This document shows, piece by piece, positions 1 through 9,384 of a stretch of 64,000 bases of DNA. Origin of the DNA: Acidovorax sp. Leaf191 (GTDB lineage Bacteria; Pseudomonadota; Gammaproteobacteria; Burkholderiales; Burkholderiaceae_C); assembly GCF_001424425.1 (NCBI RefSeq), contig NZ_LMPT01000021.1:2532-66531 (forward strand), read 5' to 3'. Below the pieces are notes generated by a model, which was not told where the DNA came from, searched no databases, and saw nothing but the letters and a program-made list of their open reading frames with translations. Each line of letters opens with the position of its first letter. The stretch's first letter is position 1. A program made the position numbers and the translations under genes.

Positions 1-642
1 GGCGAGCAAGGCCGGGGCTTTGCGGTGGTGGCCAGCGAAGTGCGCAGCCTGGCCGGGCGCAGCGCCGAAGCCGCCAAGGAGATCAAGGCACTCATCGGTG
101 CCTCGGTGCAGAACGTGGAATCCGGCTCGGCCCAGGTGGCCCAGGCCGGGCAGACCATGCAGGAGATCGTGGCGAGCGTGCAGCGCGTGAGCGATCTGAT
201 CGGCGAGATCACCGCATCGTCCACCGAGCAACGCGACGGGATTGCGCAGGTCAACCAGGCCGTGACGCACCTCGATCAGATGACCCAGCAGAACGCAGCG
301 CTGGTGGAGGAATCGACAGCCGCAGCCACCTCAATGCGCGACCAGGCGCAACGACTGGCCGAAGTGGTGTCGGTATTCAACGTCGGCGCTATGGCTGTGC
401 AGGCCCCCGCCCCGGCACCACGCCCCGCACCCGCCGCGCCCAGGCCTGCCGCCGCGGTCAAGGCCGCCGCGCCTGCCGCACGCGTCGCCGCACCGTCCAA
501 GCCTGCCAGCGCAAACGCCAAGGCGCCAGCCGCGCCCCGGCTCGCGTCGTCAACCGCCCCTGCAGCCCCTCGCGCAGCCGCTCCATCACCCGCGCCCCGT
601 GCTACCGCGCAGGGAGGGGATGACGACTGGGAGAGCTTCTAA
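1..642 (+). CDS. Methyl-accepting chemotaxis protein, C-terminal part (5' end outside window)
   Basis: The frame is open from the first base, so only the last 213 residues are present. They begin in the conserved signalling hairpin (GFAVVASEVRSLAGR near residues 6-20), which contacts CheA and CheW, and continue down the returning helix of the coiled coil. After about residue 125 comes a long Ala/Pro-rich low-complexity linker. The protein ends in DDWESF. An acidic/aromatic W-x-x-F tail after a flexible linker is the known type of CheR/CheB tether in chemoreceptors, so this receptor is probably adaptation-competent. Ligand domain and membrane segments lie outside the window, so the stimulus cannot be inferred. 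A strong terminator follows within 60 bases, so it ends its transcript. Confidence 0.93.
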   Translation, partial: GEQGRGFAVVASEVRSLAGRSAEAAKEIKALIGASVQNVESGSAQVAQAGQTMQEIVASVQRVSDLIGEITASSTEQRDGIAQVNQAVTHLDQMTQQNAALVEESTAAATSMRDQAQRLAEVVSVFNVGAMAVQAPAPAPRPAPAAPRPAAAVKAAAPAARVAAPSKPASANAKAPAAPRLASSTAPAAPRAAAPSPAPRATAQGGDDDWESF

Positions 643-698
643 AAATTATGAATGTTGTTGGCGCAAGCTTCCAAAGTCAAACACACAGACGAAGAAAC

Positions 699-726
699 AA
701 AGGCAGCCCTGGCTGCCTTTGCTTTT
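699..726 (+). terminator. Rho-independent terminator after the chemoreceptor gene
   Basis: A perfect 10-bp inverted repeat (AAAGGCAGCC / GGCTGCCTTT) with a 2-nt nominal loop is followed by GCTTTT. It starts 57 bases after the chemoreceptor stop codon. Confidence 0.85.
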
Positions 727-882
727 GGTACTTCACCGAACAGACGTCAATATCCGCCTCGCCGACCACACCCGACCTTGTCAACGGGCGTTTGTATGCT
801 GCGGATACCGGAATCGCCAAAAAACCTTAGCCACTGTCGCAGCGCAAGCCAGCGGCAGCCGCGCAAGGGCCGCCCCGCCGCG

Positions 883-960
883 CTGGCTGCGTCCCCCTTC
901 CCGAATCGCGCAGCGATTCGAGAGAAGGGGGATGGCGCGAAGCGCCTCAGGGGGATGCCC
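883..960. repeat. REP-like element, copy 1 (GCGTCCCCCTT ... CGCGCAGCGA ... AGGGGG)
   Basis: The element contains GCGTCCCCCTT at 889-899, a hairpin CGAATCG-CGCAG-CGATTCG at 902-920, and AGGGGG blocks that can pair with the CCCCC run. It sits directly at the 3' end of recJ. A shorter relative with the same blocks in the same order lies at 16010-16048, at the 3' end of the LytTR regulator gene. Being at gene 3' ends suggests a REP/BIME-like element or a termination/mRNA-stability role. That role is inference. Confidence 0.6.
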
Positions 961-2685
961 CTAAGTTTCAGCGCCCTCCACCAAAAACTGCACCTTGCGC
1001 TCCCCCTTCCACTCGTTCACATCCAGCCGAAACGCCAGCAGCACCCGCGCAGGCAGCTGCTCGGTGTGCCCGAACCAGATCGCGTCGACGGGATTGCCCT
1101 GGTGCATGAGCTTGATCGACAAATGGTTCTTGGCCTCGCCCACGAGGCGCTGGCTCACGATCTGCACTTCTTCGCTGAACGTGGGTGGCAAGAAGCCCTG
1201 GCCCCAGACCTCGCGGTGCAGGGTGTCCACGATGTCGGCGCGGCAGTACTCCGCCGACAGCGGGCCGTCCGTCTCGATGCGGCGGGTGAGGGTGGAGGCA
1301 TCGAGCCACTCCTGCGCCACCTGGGCCAGTGCCTGCTCGAAGGTGTCGAACGAGTCCGCATCCACCGTGCAGCCCGCCGCCATGGCGTGCCCCCCGAACT
1401 TCAGCAGCACGCCCGGGTGGCGCTTGGCCACCAGGTCCAGCGCATCGCGCAGGTGAAAGCCCGGGATGGAGCGGCCCGAGCCCTTGAGCTCGTGCGATTT
1501 GCCCGGCGCGCTGCTGGCGGCAAACACGAACGTGGGGCGGTGCAGTTTGTCCTTGATGCGGCTGGCCACGATGCCCACCACGCCTTCGTGAAAATCGGGG
1601 TCGAACACGCTGATGGCGGGTGGCGGCTCCTCGCTGTCGTCGAACAGGCTCTCGGCCATCAGCATCGCCTGCTCGCGCATGCCGCCCTCGATCTCGCGGC
1701 GCTCACGGTTGATGCCGTCGAGCGTGGCGGCCAGTTCGGCAGCGCGGCCCGCATCGTCGGTCAGCAGGCATTCGATGCCCAGTGTCATGTCCGCCAGGCG
1801 GCCTGCGGCGTTGATGCGCGGGCCCAACGCAAAGCCGAAGTCGAACGTGGTGGCGACGGGCGCCTTGCGGCCCGCGGCGTGGAACAGCGCCGCCACCCCG
1901 GCGGGCATCTGGCCCGCGCGGATGCGCTTGAGGCCCTGGGCGACCAGGCGGCGGTTGTTGGCGTCGAGCCGGACCACATCGGCCACCGTGCCCAGCGCCA
2001 CGAGAGTCAACAACGGGTCCAGCTTGGGTTGGGTGGCCGCATCAAAAACACCCCGCGCCCGCAACTCGGCCCGCAGCGCCAGCAGCACGTAGAACATCAC
2101 GCCCACGCCGGCCATGGACTTGCTCTCGAACGTGCAGCCGGGCTGGTTGGGGTTGACGATGGCGTCGGCCGCCGGCAGCGCGGGGCCCGGCAAGTGGTGG
2201 TCGGTGACGACCACGGTCAGGCCCAGCGCCTTGGCTTCGGCCACGCCGTCCACGCTGGCGATGCCGTTGTCCACGGTGATCAGCACATCGGCCCCGCGCT
2301 CCTTCACGCGGCGCGCGATGCTGGGCGTGAGGCCATAGCCGTCCGTCACGCGGTCGGGCACCAGGTAGTCCACCTGCTGCGCGCCCAGCATGCGCAGGCC
2401 GCGCACGCCCACGGCGCAGGCGGTGGCGCCGTCGCAGTCGTAGTCGGCCACGATCACCAGGCGCTGGTTCTGCGCCATGGCGTCGGCCAGCAGGCGGGCG
2501 GCGTCGCCAATGCCCTTGAGCCCGTGTTCGCCGCTGGGCGGCAGCAGCCGGGCCAGGCCGTCGTCCAGTTCGTCCTTGGCCCGCACGCCACGCGCTGCGT
2601 ACAGGCGCGCCAGCAGCGGGTGCACGCCGGCCTGCTCCAGCGCCCAGGCGGCACGGGGGGGAATGTCTCTTGCTATTATTTTCAT
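961..2685 (-). CDS. recJ: Single-stranded-DNA-specific exonuclease RecJ
   Basis: A 574-residue protein, the usual RecJ length. RecJ degrades single-stranded DNA 5'->3' in RecF-pathway recombination, mismatch repair and base-excision repair. DHH-family metal motifs are visible: DYDCDG (81-86), VDNG (138-141) and DHH (162-164). The DHHA1 part has GSGRSIPGFHL (402-412) and GGHAMAAG (431-438). The ATG at 2685 is chosen because the protein aligns with the family from MKIIARDIP. It overlaps the stop codon of the upstream gene in an ATGA arrangement, indicating translational coupling. The start lies inside a copy of a dispersed 17-bp palindrome (2672-2688), so the first residues are encoded by the repeat. 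Confidence 0.96.
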   Translation of the reverse strand: MKIIARDIPPRAAWALEQAGVHPLLARLYAARGVRAKDELDDGLARLLPPSGEHGLKGIGDAARLLADAMAQNQRLVIVADYDCDGATACAVGVRGLRMLGAQQVDYLVPDRVTDGYGLTPSIARRVKERGADVLITVDNGIASVDGVAEAKALGLTVVVTDHHLPGPALPAADAIVNPNQPGCTFESKSMAGVGVMFYVLLALRAELRARGVFDAATQPKLDPLLTLVALGTVADVVRLDANNRRLVAQGLKRIRAGQMPAGVAALFHAAGRKAPVATTFDFGFALGPRINAAGRLADMTLGIECLLTDDAGRAAELAATLDGINRERREIEGGMREQAMLMAESLFDDSEEPPPAISVFDPDFHEGVVGIVASRIKDKLHRPTFVFAASSAPGKSHELKGSGRSIPGFHLRDALDLVAKRHPGVLLKFGGHAMAAGCTVDADSFDTFEQALAQVAQEWLDASTLTRRIETDGPLSAEYCRADIVDTLHREVWGQGFLPPTFSEEVQIVSQRLVGEAKNHLSIKLMHQGNPVDAIWFGHTEQLPARVLLAFRLDVNEWKGERKVQFLVEGAET

Positions 2686-2697
2686 AGCTGGTTGCGC
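2672..2697 (+). repeat. GCTAT-N7-ATAGC dispersed element, copy 1 (spans a stop/start junction)
   Basis: GCTATTATTTTCATAGC (2672-2688) is followed by TGGTTGCGC. It covers the junction of the RpfE-like stop and the recJ start on the minus strand. Five relatives occur at 14843, 15746, 25051, 33393 and 62648, all with 5-bp arms (some with a mismatch) and a 7-nt spacer. Most have a flank resembling TGCTGGCGC on one side. Confidence 0.75.
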
Positions 2698-3656
2698 AGG
2701 TCCATAAAGCGGGAGGGCTTGAAAAAGCCTTGAATGCGCTGGGTGAGCGTGCGCGGGGCGGAATGAAAGGCCAGGGCGCTGCGCTCGCCGCACAGCGTGA
2801 GTTGCACGGGGGTGCCGGCCTCGGCCTGGCGCAGCAGGTCGGCCACGGGGCCTGCGTCGAGCGCGGCCCACGCCGTGCGCCAGGCGCGCCAATCGTCGCG
2901 CAGTGCGGCGTCGCGCAAGGTGGTGGGCAGGGTGGGGTTCACGGCCTTGGATGCGGCCGGGGGCAAGGCCTCTGGCAGCACACCCGCGCCATGGACCCAG
3001 AACGAGTTGACCACCGGCAGCTCGCGCGCCGATCGCTCGTCGTTGAAGGCATGGGTGTAGAGCAGCATCTGCATCTCGCTGTGCAGTCGGTGCAGGGTGC
3101 GGGCAGCGGGCTCGGCACGGGCGTCGGGCATCCAGGCGCGCACATCGCGCAGCAGCACACGCTCGAGCGATGCGGTGGCGAGCTGCGCAAACAGCGCGCC
3201 GCTGGCCAGCCAGCGTGTGGGCTGGTCGTAATGCAGCGTGATGCCGTCTTCGGCAAACCAGGGCGAGACGATGGCCAGCAGCGCGCGCGACGCCGCCTCG
3301 TCCAGGCCCAGCGTTTCAGGGTCGCGCAGGGTGACGTGGTCGGTGGTGACCTGCCACTGGCAGGGCGTGAAGAACGCCCACGCCTGTCCGTCGGCGGCCA
3401 GGCCCTGCTGGTGGCGGTACCAGGCGGCCCACGGGATGCGGCCGTCCTGCGCGGGCAGGCCCAGGTCGCGCGCCAGGGCGCGTTCATGGGGCGTGGAAAA
3501 GCTGGTGTCTTCGCCGTTGTCGCTCAATGCGGGGAGGGGGCTGAGCCGGGCCAGGAGCCTGTCCAGGTGGGGCAGGGCCAGGTCCTGCAGGGCTTGCTGG
3601 CATCCCTCGGAAGCGCTTGCGGCATAGGGAATGAGCAAATGGGTGGTGTCCGACAT
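2682..3656 (-). CDS. RpfE-like conserved protein of unknown function (phosphoglycerate-mutase-like annotation in relatives)
   Basis: A 324-residue cytosolic protein with no signal peptide or membrane helix. Start MSDTTHLLIPYAAS at 3656. Sequences of this type occur in betaproteobacteria and xanthomonads as RpfE-like or 'regulatory' proteins, sometimes loosely called cofactor-independent phosphoglycerate mutase. I see no full alkaline-phosphatase-superfamily metal set that would justify an enzyme name. Visible features are a Trp-rich middle part (GRIPWAAWYRH, QAWAFFTPCQWQVTTDHV) and a C-terminal GFFKPSRF segment. It overlaps recJ by ATGA, so the two are one transcript. In Xanthomonas rpfE also lies near recJ, which supports the family call from context. 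Function remains open. Confidence 0.8.
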   Translation of the reverse strand: MSDTTHLLIPYAASASEGCQQALQDLALPHLDRLLARLSPLPALSDNGEDTSFSTPHERALARDLGLPAQDGRIPWAAWYRHQQGLAADGQAWAFFTPCQWQVTTDHVTLRDPETLGLDEAASRALLAIVSPWFAEDGITLHYDQPTRWLASGALFAQLATASLERVLLRDVRAWMPDARAEPAARTLHRLHSEMQMLLYTHAFNDERSARELPVVNSFWVHGAGVLPEALPPAASKAVNPTLPTTLRDAALRDDWRAWRTAWAALDAGPVADLLRQAEAGTPVQLTLCGERSALAFHSAPRTLTQRIQGFFKPSRFMDLRNQL

Positions 3657-3736
3657 CCCCCTATTGTCCGGGATGCCACAATCTGCCCCGCCCCGACCAG
3701 ACATTCCGCGCTGCCGGGGCCTCTTCTTTTTGATCC

Positions 3737-4990
3737 ATGAAAATCCCTTACGAACTGGCCCTGGGCTGGCGCTACACCCGCGCCGGCCGCGCCACCCGGC
3801 GCAACGGCTTCATCTCGTTCATCTCGGGCGTGTCCATGCTGGGCATCGCGCTCGGGGTGGCCGCCCTCATCATCGTGCTGTCGGTGATGAACGGCTTTCA
3901 GAAGGAAGTGCGCGACCGCATGCTCAGCGTGGTCTCGCACATCGAGATCTTTGCGCCCCAGGGGGCCGCGCTGCCCGACCCGGCGCTCACGCTGGCCGAG
4001 GCCAAGAAGAACCCCAATGTGGTGGGCGCCGCGCCGTTCGTCTCGGCCCAGGCGCTGCTGGCGCGCGGCGAGGACATGAAGGGCGCGCTTGTGCGGGGCA
4101 TCGACCCGGCGCTGGAAGGCGCGGTGACCGACCTGGCGGCCACCAATGAAAAGACGCTCAACCTGCTCGTGCCCGGAGAATTCCGGGTGGTGCTGGGCGG
4201 CGAGCTGGCCCGTGCCCTGGGTGTGCGCGCTGGCGATGTGGTCACGCTGATCGCCCCCGCAGGGCAGGTCACCCCGGCGGGCGTGGTGCCGCGCCTCAAG
4301 CAGATGACGGTGGCGGGCACCTTCGACTCGGGCCACTACGAATACGACTCGGCCCTGGTGCTGCTGCACCACGAGGACGCGCAGCGCATCTTCCGGCTGG
4401 AAGGCCCCACCGGCGTGCGCCTGAAGCTCAAGGACCTGCACCAGGCCCGCGAAGTGGCGCAGCAACTGGCCAACAGCCTGAGCGGCATGCTGCTGGTGCG
4501 CGACTGGACACAGCAAAACCGCACCTGGTTCGCCGCCGTGCAGCTTGAAAAGCGCATGATGTTCATCATCCTCACGCTCATCGTGGCGGTGGCTGCGTTC
4601 AACCTGGTCTCTACCCTGGTGATGACAGTGACCGACAAGCGCGCCGACATCGCCATCCTGCGCACCCTGGGCGCCAGCCCCAAAAGCATCATGGGCATCT
4701 TCGTGGTGCAAGGCGCCATGGTCGGCGTGATCGGCACCGCGGTGGGCCTGCTGCTCGGCCTGGGTATCGCCTTCAACATCGACGTGATCGTCCCGGCCAT
4801 CGAAAAGGCCCTGAACGCGAGCTTCCTGCCCAAGGACATCTACCTCATCAGCAAGATGCCCAGCGAGCCGCAAAGCAGCGACATCGTGCCCATCGGGCTC
4901 ATCTCGCTGGTGCTGGCCTTCGTGGCCACCCTGTACCCCAGCTGGCGCGCCAGCCGTGTGAACCCTGCCGAGGCGCTGCGCTATGAGTGA
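3737..4990 (+). CDS. lolC: Lipoprotein-releasing ABC transporter permease LolC/LolE
   Basis: A 417-residue inner-membrane protein of the LolCDE system, which extracts mature outer-membrane lipoproteins and hands them to LolA. Topology fits the family: one N-terminal helix (about 25-52, [17 protein letters not shown]), a large periplasmic domain (about 55-265), then three helices, the first starting with [20 protein letters not shown]. The conserved [11 protein letters not shown] motif, which couples to the ATPase, is present after the second helix. The gene overlaps lolD by eight bases. Only one permease gene is seen, as in bacteria with a single LolC/E-type (LolF) permease, so I cannot separate LolC from LolE. 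Confidence 0.93.
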   Translation: MKIPYELALGWRYTRAGRATRRNGFISFISGVSMLGIALGVAALIIVLSVMNGFQKEVRDRMLSVVSHIEIFAPQGAALPDPALTLAEAKKNPNVVGAAPFVSAQALLARGEDMKGALVRGIDPALEGAVTDLAATNEKTLNLLVPGEFRVVLGGELARALGVRAGDVVTLIAPAGQVTPAGVVPRLKQMTVAGTFDSGHYEYDSALVLLHHEDAQRIFRLEGPTGVRLKLKDLHQAREVAQQLANSLSGMLLVRDWTQQNRTWFAAVQLEKRMMFIILTLIVAVAAFNLVSTLVMTVTDKRADIAILRTLGASPKSIMGIFVVQGAMVGVIGTAVGLLLGLGIAFNIDVIVPAIEKALNASFLPKDIYLISKMPSEPQSSDIVPIGLISLVLAFVATLYPSWRASRVNPAEALRYE

Positions 4991-5711
4991 CAAGAACAAC
5001 AACTACAACAACGACACCGGCCACGCCGCCCCTGCTGCGGGCGCCGTGGTGCTGGAAGCCAAGGGCCTGACCAAGCGCTTCACCGAAGGCCGGCTCGACG
5101 TGACCGTGCTCAAGGGCGTGGATCTGCAGATCCGCGCGGGCGAGACCGTGGCCATCGTCGGCGCATCGGGCTCGGGCAAGAGCACCTTGCTGCACCTTCT
5201 GGGCGGCCTGGACGCGCCCACCGCGGGCAGCGTGCGCCTGAAAGGCGAGGCCATGTCGTCTCTGTCGGCCGAGCGCCAGGGCCAGCTGCGCAACCAGCAC
5301 CTGGGCTTCATCTACCAGTTCCACCACCTGCTGCCGGAGTTCAGCGCGCTGGACAACGTGGCGATGCCCCTGCGCATCCGCCGCATGCCCGACGCCCAGG
5401 CCCACGAGCAGGCCGCCCAGGTGCTCGCGTCGGTGGGCCTCAGGGAGCGCGTGCACCACCGCCCCGCCGAACTCTCCGGCGGCGAGCGCCAGCGGGTCGC
5501 CATCGCCCGGGCATTGGTCACCCGGCCGGCGTGCGTGCTGGCCGATGAGCCCACGGGCAACCTCGACAGGTCGACCGCCGATGGCGTGTTCGAGCTGATG
5601 CTGCAGCTGGCGCGCGACCATGGCACCGCGTTCGTCATGGTCACCCACGACGAGTCGCTGGCCGCGAGGTGCGGGCGGGTGGTCCGGCTGGTGTCGGGGG
5701 TTTTGGGGTGA
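4983..5711 (+). CDS. lolD: Lipoprotein-releasing system ATP-binding protein LolD
   Basis: A 242-residue ABC ATPase. Walker [10 protein letters not shown] (60-68), Q-loop in [11 protein letters not shown], signature LSGGE (164-168), Walker B VLADEP (185-190) and H-loop His222 are all present. The [18 protein letters not shown] segment is typical of LolD. It powers release of lipoproteins through the LolC/E permease encoded just upstream, with which it overlaps by eight bases. An unusual N-terminal extension of about 20 residues is rich in Asn and Ala ([17 protein letters not shown]). It precedes the ATPase core and is probably flexible. Confidence 0.95.
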   Translation: MSDKNNNYNNDTGHAAPAAGAVVLEAKGLTKRFTEGRLDVTVLKGVDLQIRAGETVAIVGASGSGKSTLLHLLGGLDAPTAGSVRLKGEAMSSLSAERQGQLRNQHLGFIYQFHHLLPEFSALDNVAMPLRIRRMPDAQAHEQAAQVLASVGLRERVHHRPAELSGGERQRVAIARALVTRPACVLADEPTGNLDRSTADGVFELMLQLARDHGTAFVMVTHDESLAARCGRVVRLVSGVLG

Positions 5712-5860
5712 TGTGAGCCAGGGGAGGGCCGGCGTGCGCCGAAGCAGCGGAATCGCCAGCGCCTGCATCCCGGTGCGCAACCGCATGAACGCGATCCCGC
5801 CCGCCAACCATAGGATCATCCGGTATTGCGCAACCGGCCCATTCCTTGCATCGTCACCCC

Positions 5861-6787
5861 ATGCGCCTTCGCCACATTGAAGTCTTCAACGCCGTCATGC
5901 TCACCGGCAGCGTGAGCGCGGCGGCCCGCCTCATCAACGTGACCCAGCCGGCGGTGAGCCGCATCCTGGCGCACGCCGAACTGCAGCTGGGCTTTCCGCT
6001 CTTCAACCGCTTGAAGGGCCGCCTGGTGCCTACCACCGAGGCGCAGACGCTGTACCCGCACATCGAGCGCCTGTTCACCCAGCTCGACGACGTGCAGCGG
6101 CTGGCCAACAGCCTGAAGGGTGGCCGGCGCGAGGGCGAGTTGCACATCCTGAGCGTGCTGGCACTCAGCTACGAAGTGCTGCCGCGCGCGCTGCGGTTCT
6201 TTCGGCAGGCGCATCCGGACGTGGTGATCACCATCGATGCGCTGCATTCGCCGCAGATCATCTCGGCCCTGGTGCTGCAGGAGGCCGACGTGGGCTTTGT
6301 GTTCAGCGCGGTGGCGCACCCCTCGCTCACGCAGGAGCATCTGGCCGACGGGCGCATGCTGTGCGTGGCGCCCAAGGGCATGCTCGCGGCGGCGCTGGTG
6401 CAGTCCGGCACCGTGCACCTGGCCGACCTGGCGGAGACGCCCGTGGTGCGGCTGGATGTGCGCGACCCCATCGGCACGGTGGTCAGCCACGCGTGCCGTG
6501 AAGCGGGGGTGGGGCTCAACACCGCCATTACCGTGCAGACCTACCACGCCGCGCTGGCGCTGGCGCACCACGGGCACGCGGTGGCGGTGGTGGATGCGTG
6601 CACCGCCGCCTCAGCGGACCGCAGCAAGGTCGATGTGCTGGCGCTGGCACCCCACATCGCCGTGCCCATCAAGTCGCTGCGCACCGTCAACCGGCCCAGC
6701 TCGCTGCTGGCCAGTGCCATGACGCGCTGCATGCGACAGGCGGTGGCCGAGACCATGGCGTCCGTGGGCGTGCCGGTGGCCGAGTGA
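5861..6787 (+). CDS. LysR-family transcriptional regulator
   Basis: A 308-residue LysR-type regulator. The N-terminal winged helix-turn-helix is clear (SVSAAARLINVTQPAVSRILAHAE, about 18-41) and is followed by the linker helix and an effector-binding domain beginning around residue 90. The ATG at 5861 is the first start that gives the canonical MRLRHIEVFNAV beginning. It is convergent with the D-amino-acid dehydrogenase-like gene (minus, ending at 6836). Relatives with this N-terminus often control amino-acid or opine catabolism, so the downstream D-amino-acid region is a plausible target. That is inference from position only. Confidence 0.9.
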   Translation: MRLRHIEVFNAVMLTGSVSAAARLINVTQPAVSRILAHAELQLGFPLFNRLKGRLVPTTEAQTLYPHIERLFTQLDDVQRLANSLKGGRREGELHILSVLALSYEVLPRALRFFRQAHPDVVITIDALHSPQIISALVLQEADVGFVFSAVAHPSLTQEHLADGRMLCVAPKGMLAAALVQSGTVHLADLAETPVVRLDVRDPIGTVVSHACREAGVGLNTAITVQTYHAALALAHHGHAVAVVDACTAASADRSKVDVLALAPHIAVPIKSLRTVNRPSSLLASAMTRCMRQAVAETMASVGVPVAE

Positions 6788-6835
6788 TGCGGTAGTGCAG
6801 TGCGCGGCCTGACGCCGGCGCATGCATCAGGCGCA

Positions 6836-8050
6836 TCAGGCGGGTGCGAGCCGCTGCGCCAGCTGCGCTGCCGTGCCGAACGCGAGCGTGAAGCCCAGGG
6901 CCCCGTGCCCGGTGTTGAGCAGCAGGTTGTCCGGCGCACGGGTGTGCGGCCCCACCAGCGGCACCCCGGTGGGGGTGGCCGGGCGCATGCCGGTCCAGGG
7001 GTGCAGTCGCCCGAAGTCGCTGCAGCCCGGAAAGACCGCACGGGCCGCCTCGCACAGGCTCTGGATGCGGGCGGGCGGGATGTGGTCGTCGTGCCCTACC
7101 AGCTCGGCCATGCCCGCCACGCGCAGGCGCTGGCCGATGCGCGCGAACACCACCTTGCGCGCCGCATCGGTCACGCTGACGTGGGGGGCGGTGCGGGGTG
7201 CGTCCGTGGTGTCCAGGGTGATGCTGTAGCCCTTGAGCGGGTAGACGGGCAGGCCAAACCCCAGGGTCTGCGCGGCCTGGTGGCTGGCGCTGCCCAGGGC
7301 CAGGACGAACTGCTGCGCTTCGACGTCACCGGCGCTGGTGCGGGCGGCCACGATGCGCCCGCCCTCGCGCGCAAAGCCGGTCACCCGGGCTCCCAGCACG
7401 AAGCGCACGCCGCGCTCTGCCAGCCGTTGCTGCAGGCCCAGGCAGACCTTGAGGCAGTCGGCCGCGCATTCGCTGGGCGTGTGGATCGCACCGGCGATGC
7501 GGCCCTGGTAGTGCGCGAGGGCGGGTTCGAGCTCCACGCAGCGCGTGGCGGATACGGCTTCCTGCGGGCTGCCCCAGGGCTGCTGCAGGTCCATCTGGCG
7601 GCGCGCGGCGGCCAAGGCCGCGGGCGTGTCGTACAGCACCAGTTTGCCGGTGGTCGAGAAGTCGCACTCCAGTTTTTCGGCCTGCAGCATGGCGTCGAAG
7701 TGATGGCGGCTCAGCGCGGCGAGGGCGAGCAGTTGCCGCGTGCTCTGCTCCGACGTGTGCCGGTTGCACGCACGCAAGAAATCCACGCCCCAGCGCCACT
7801 GGTGCACATCCCACTGCGGCCGCAGCTTCAGGGGGGACTGGGGCGACAGCAGCAGCTTGGGCAACTGGCGCCAGATGCCGGCATCCGCCAGCGGCTGCAC
7901 GTAGCTGTAGCTCAGTTGCGCGCCGTTGCCGCCGCTGGCGCCAGCGCCGGGCTGGGCCTGGTCGACCACGGTCACGGCCATGCCGCGCTGGTGGAGTTCA
8001 TACGCGGTGGCCAGGCCGACGATGCCGGCGCCGAGAACACATACCTGCAT
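6836..8050 (-). CDS. D-amino acid dehydrogenase (DadA-like FAD oxidoreductase)
   Basis: A 404-residue FAD-dependent oxidoreductase of the DAO superfamily. It oxidises D-amino acids to keto acids and ammonia, passing electrons to the respiratory chain. The N-terminus has the dinucleotide-binding motif GAGIVG (7-12), and the C-terminal GHGALGFTLAFGTAAQLA matches the FAD-contacting end of DadA. The ATG at 8050 (MQVCVLGAG) is chosen because longer upstream readings add sequence that does not resemble the family. The racemase and amino-acid receptors downstream on the plus strand suggest that this region handles acidic or other D-amino acids. Glycine oxidase or another DAO-type activity cannot be excluded. 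Confidence 0.9.
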   Translation of the reverse strand: MQVCVLGAGIVGLATAYELHQRGMAVTVVDQAQPGAGASGGNGAQLSYSYVQPLADAGIWRQLPKLLLSPQSPLKLRPQWDVHQWRWGVDFLRACNRHTSEQSTRQLLALAALSRHHFDAMLQAEKLECDFSTTGKLVLYDTPAALAAARRQMDLQQPWGSPQEAVSATRCVELEPALAHYQGRIAGAIHTPSECAADCLKVCLGLQQRLAERGVRFVLGARVTGFAREGGRIVAARTSAGDVEAQQFVLALGSASHQAAQTLGFGLPVYPLKGYSITLDTTDAPRTAPHVSVTDAARKVVFARIGQRLRVAGMAELVGHDDHIPPARIQSLCEAARAVFPGCSDFGRLHPWTGMRPATPTGVPLVGPHTRAPDNLLLNTGHGALGFTLAFGTAAQLAQRLAPA

Positions 8051-8471
8051 TGGGTGGGACGGGGTGTTGAAGGGATGGAAGGATGGGGTGCGGGACTCGA
8101 GGCCACTGTAGGGCGCGGGCCCCCGCCTGAACAATGCCAATGCCGCCGGTGGCCATGCCGGGAAGTTATGTGCACCGCCCGACGAGGTGCGCGGATGCGC
8201 AAGGTGGGCCTGCGGGGCCAGGAAATGGCACTTGGATGGTGCGGCTGCCTGCACCAAACTGGCGGCATAACTTTTGGTCATGGCCTACCTGTGCAAATGA
8301 ATTGTTCAAGGGCGGCGCAAGTTCCTACAGTGCACCTGCGTTCCGGTTTTTTGCATGTGCCGGTTCACGCGGTCACTGGATTTTTTCCGTGTCAGTGTGA
8401 TCCGGCTCCCCGGCTTTTTTCGGTCGCGCCACGTCCATTCACTGCCCATCGTTTTGCACAAAGGGATTTCC
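8051..8471. other. Divergent intergenic region (DadA-like gene / amino-acid receptor)
   Basis: About 420 bases between two diverging genes with no coding sequence I can support. A weak sigma70-like pair, TTGTTC (8302-8307) and TACAGT (8326-8331) with 18-bp spacing, could drive the receptor gene at 8472. The downstream part is richer in T tracts than its surroundings. No terminator or operator palindrome stood out. Confidence 0.4.
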
Positions 8472-9365
8472 ATGAAGCTCTCTGCCGTCACCTCCGCCGC
8501 CTTCGTTGTTGCCACCGGCCTGCTGGCCTGCACCGTGGCCCAGGCCGACACCCTCAAGAAGGTGGCCGAGTCGGGCAAGATCACCGTGGCCTACCGCGAG
8601 TCGTCGGTGCCCTTCAGCTACCTGGCGGGCCCCGGCGCACCGGTGGGCTTTGCGGTGGACATCACCAACGCCGTGGTCGATGCGGTGAAAAAGCGCGTGA
8701 ACAACCCGGCCCTGAAGGTGGACCTGCAGGCGGTCACGTCGCAAAACCGCATTCCACTGCTGCAAAACGGCACCATCGACCTGGAGTGCGGCTCCACCAC
8801 CAACAACAGCACGCGCGGCAAGGACGTGCAATTCGCCATCAACTATTTCTACACCGGCACGCGCCTGCTGACCAAGAAATCGTCGGGCGTGAAGAACTAC
8901 GCCGACCTGGCCAAGAAGAAGGTGGCCAGCACCTCGGGCACCACCAACGCGCAGGTGATCCGCAAGTACAACCGCGACAACAACCTGGACATGGACATCG
9001 TGCTGGGCAAGGACCACGACGACGCCGTGCTGCTGGTGGACAGCGGCCGCGCCGAGGCCTTCGCGATGGACGACATCCTGCTGTTCGGCCTGATGGGCAA
9101 CATGCGCAACCCGGCGGACTGGACGGTGGTGGGCGATTCGCTGCAGGTCGAGCCCTATGCCTGCATGCTGCGCAAGGACGACCCGCAGTTCCAGGCGCTG
9201 GTCAACGGCGTGATCGGCGGGATGATGAAGTCCGGCGACTTCGACAAGCTTTACACCAAGTGGTTCAACTCGCCCGTCCCCCCGCGCAACCAGAACCTGA
9301 GCCTGCCCATGAGCAAGGAGCTGCGCGACAACCTGGCCGCGCAGAGCGACAAGCCCGCCATCTGA
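8472..9365 (+). CDS. Amino-acid ABC transporter periplasmic binding protein (GltI-like)
   Basis: A 297-residue family-3 solute-binding protein. It has a signal peptide (MKLSAVTSAAFVVATGLLACTVAQA) cleaved before DTLKK. Typical features of the glutamate/aspartate GltI group follow: GKITVAYRESSVPFSY, DLECGSTTNN and the AFAMDDILL segment. It would capture an acidic or related amino acid in the periplasm. Start 8472 is the ATG that begins the signal peptide. No permease or ATPase genes of the system are nearby, so it either feeds a transporter encoded elsewhere or acts as a sensor. A paralogue lies 810 bases downstream, beyond the racemase gene. Confidence 0.93.
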   Translation: MKLSAVTSAAFVVATGLLACTVAQADTLKKVAESGKITVAYRESSVPFSYLAGPGAPVGFAVDITNAVVDAVKKRVNNPALKVDLQAVTSQNRIPLLQNGTIDLECGSTTNNSTRGKDVQFAINYFYTGTRLLTKKSSGVKNYADLAKKKVASTSGTTNAQVIRKYNRDNNLDMDIVLGKDHDDAVLLVDSGRAEAFAMDDILLFGLMGNMRNPADWTVVGDSLQVEPYACMLRKDDPQFQALVNGVIGGMMKSGDFDKLYTKWFNSPVPPRNQNLSLPMSKELRDNLAAQSDKPAI

Positions 9366-9384
9366 CGCACGGACCGGAGCGCGC

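Larger units (their letters stand above)
643..960. other. Intergenic region between chemoreceptor and recJ 3' ends
   Basis: About 318 bases without a convincing gene. It holds the chemoreceptor terminator (699-726) and, from about 883, a GC-rich repeat element abutting the recJ stop codon. Open frames here lack coding character and run antisense into recJ. Confidence 0.7.
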
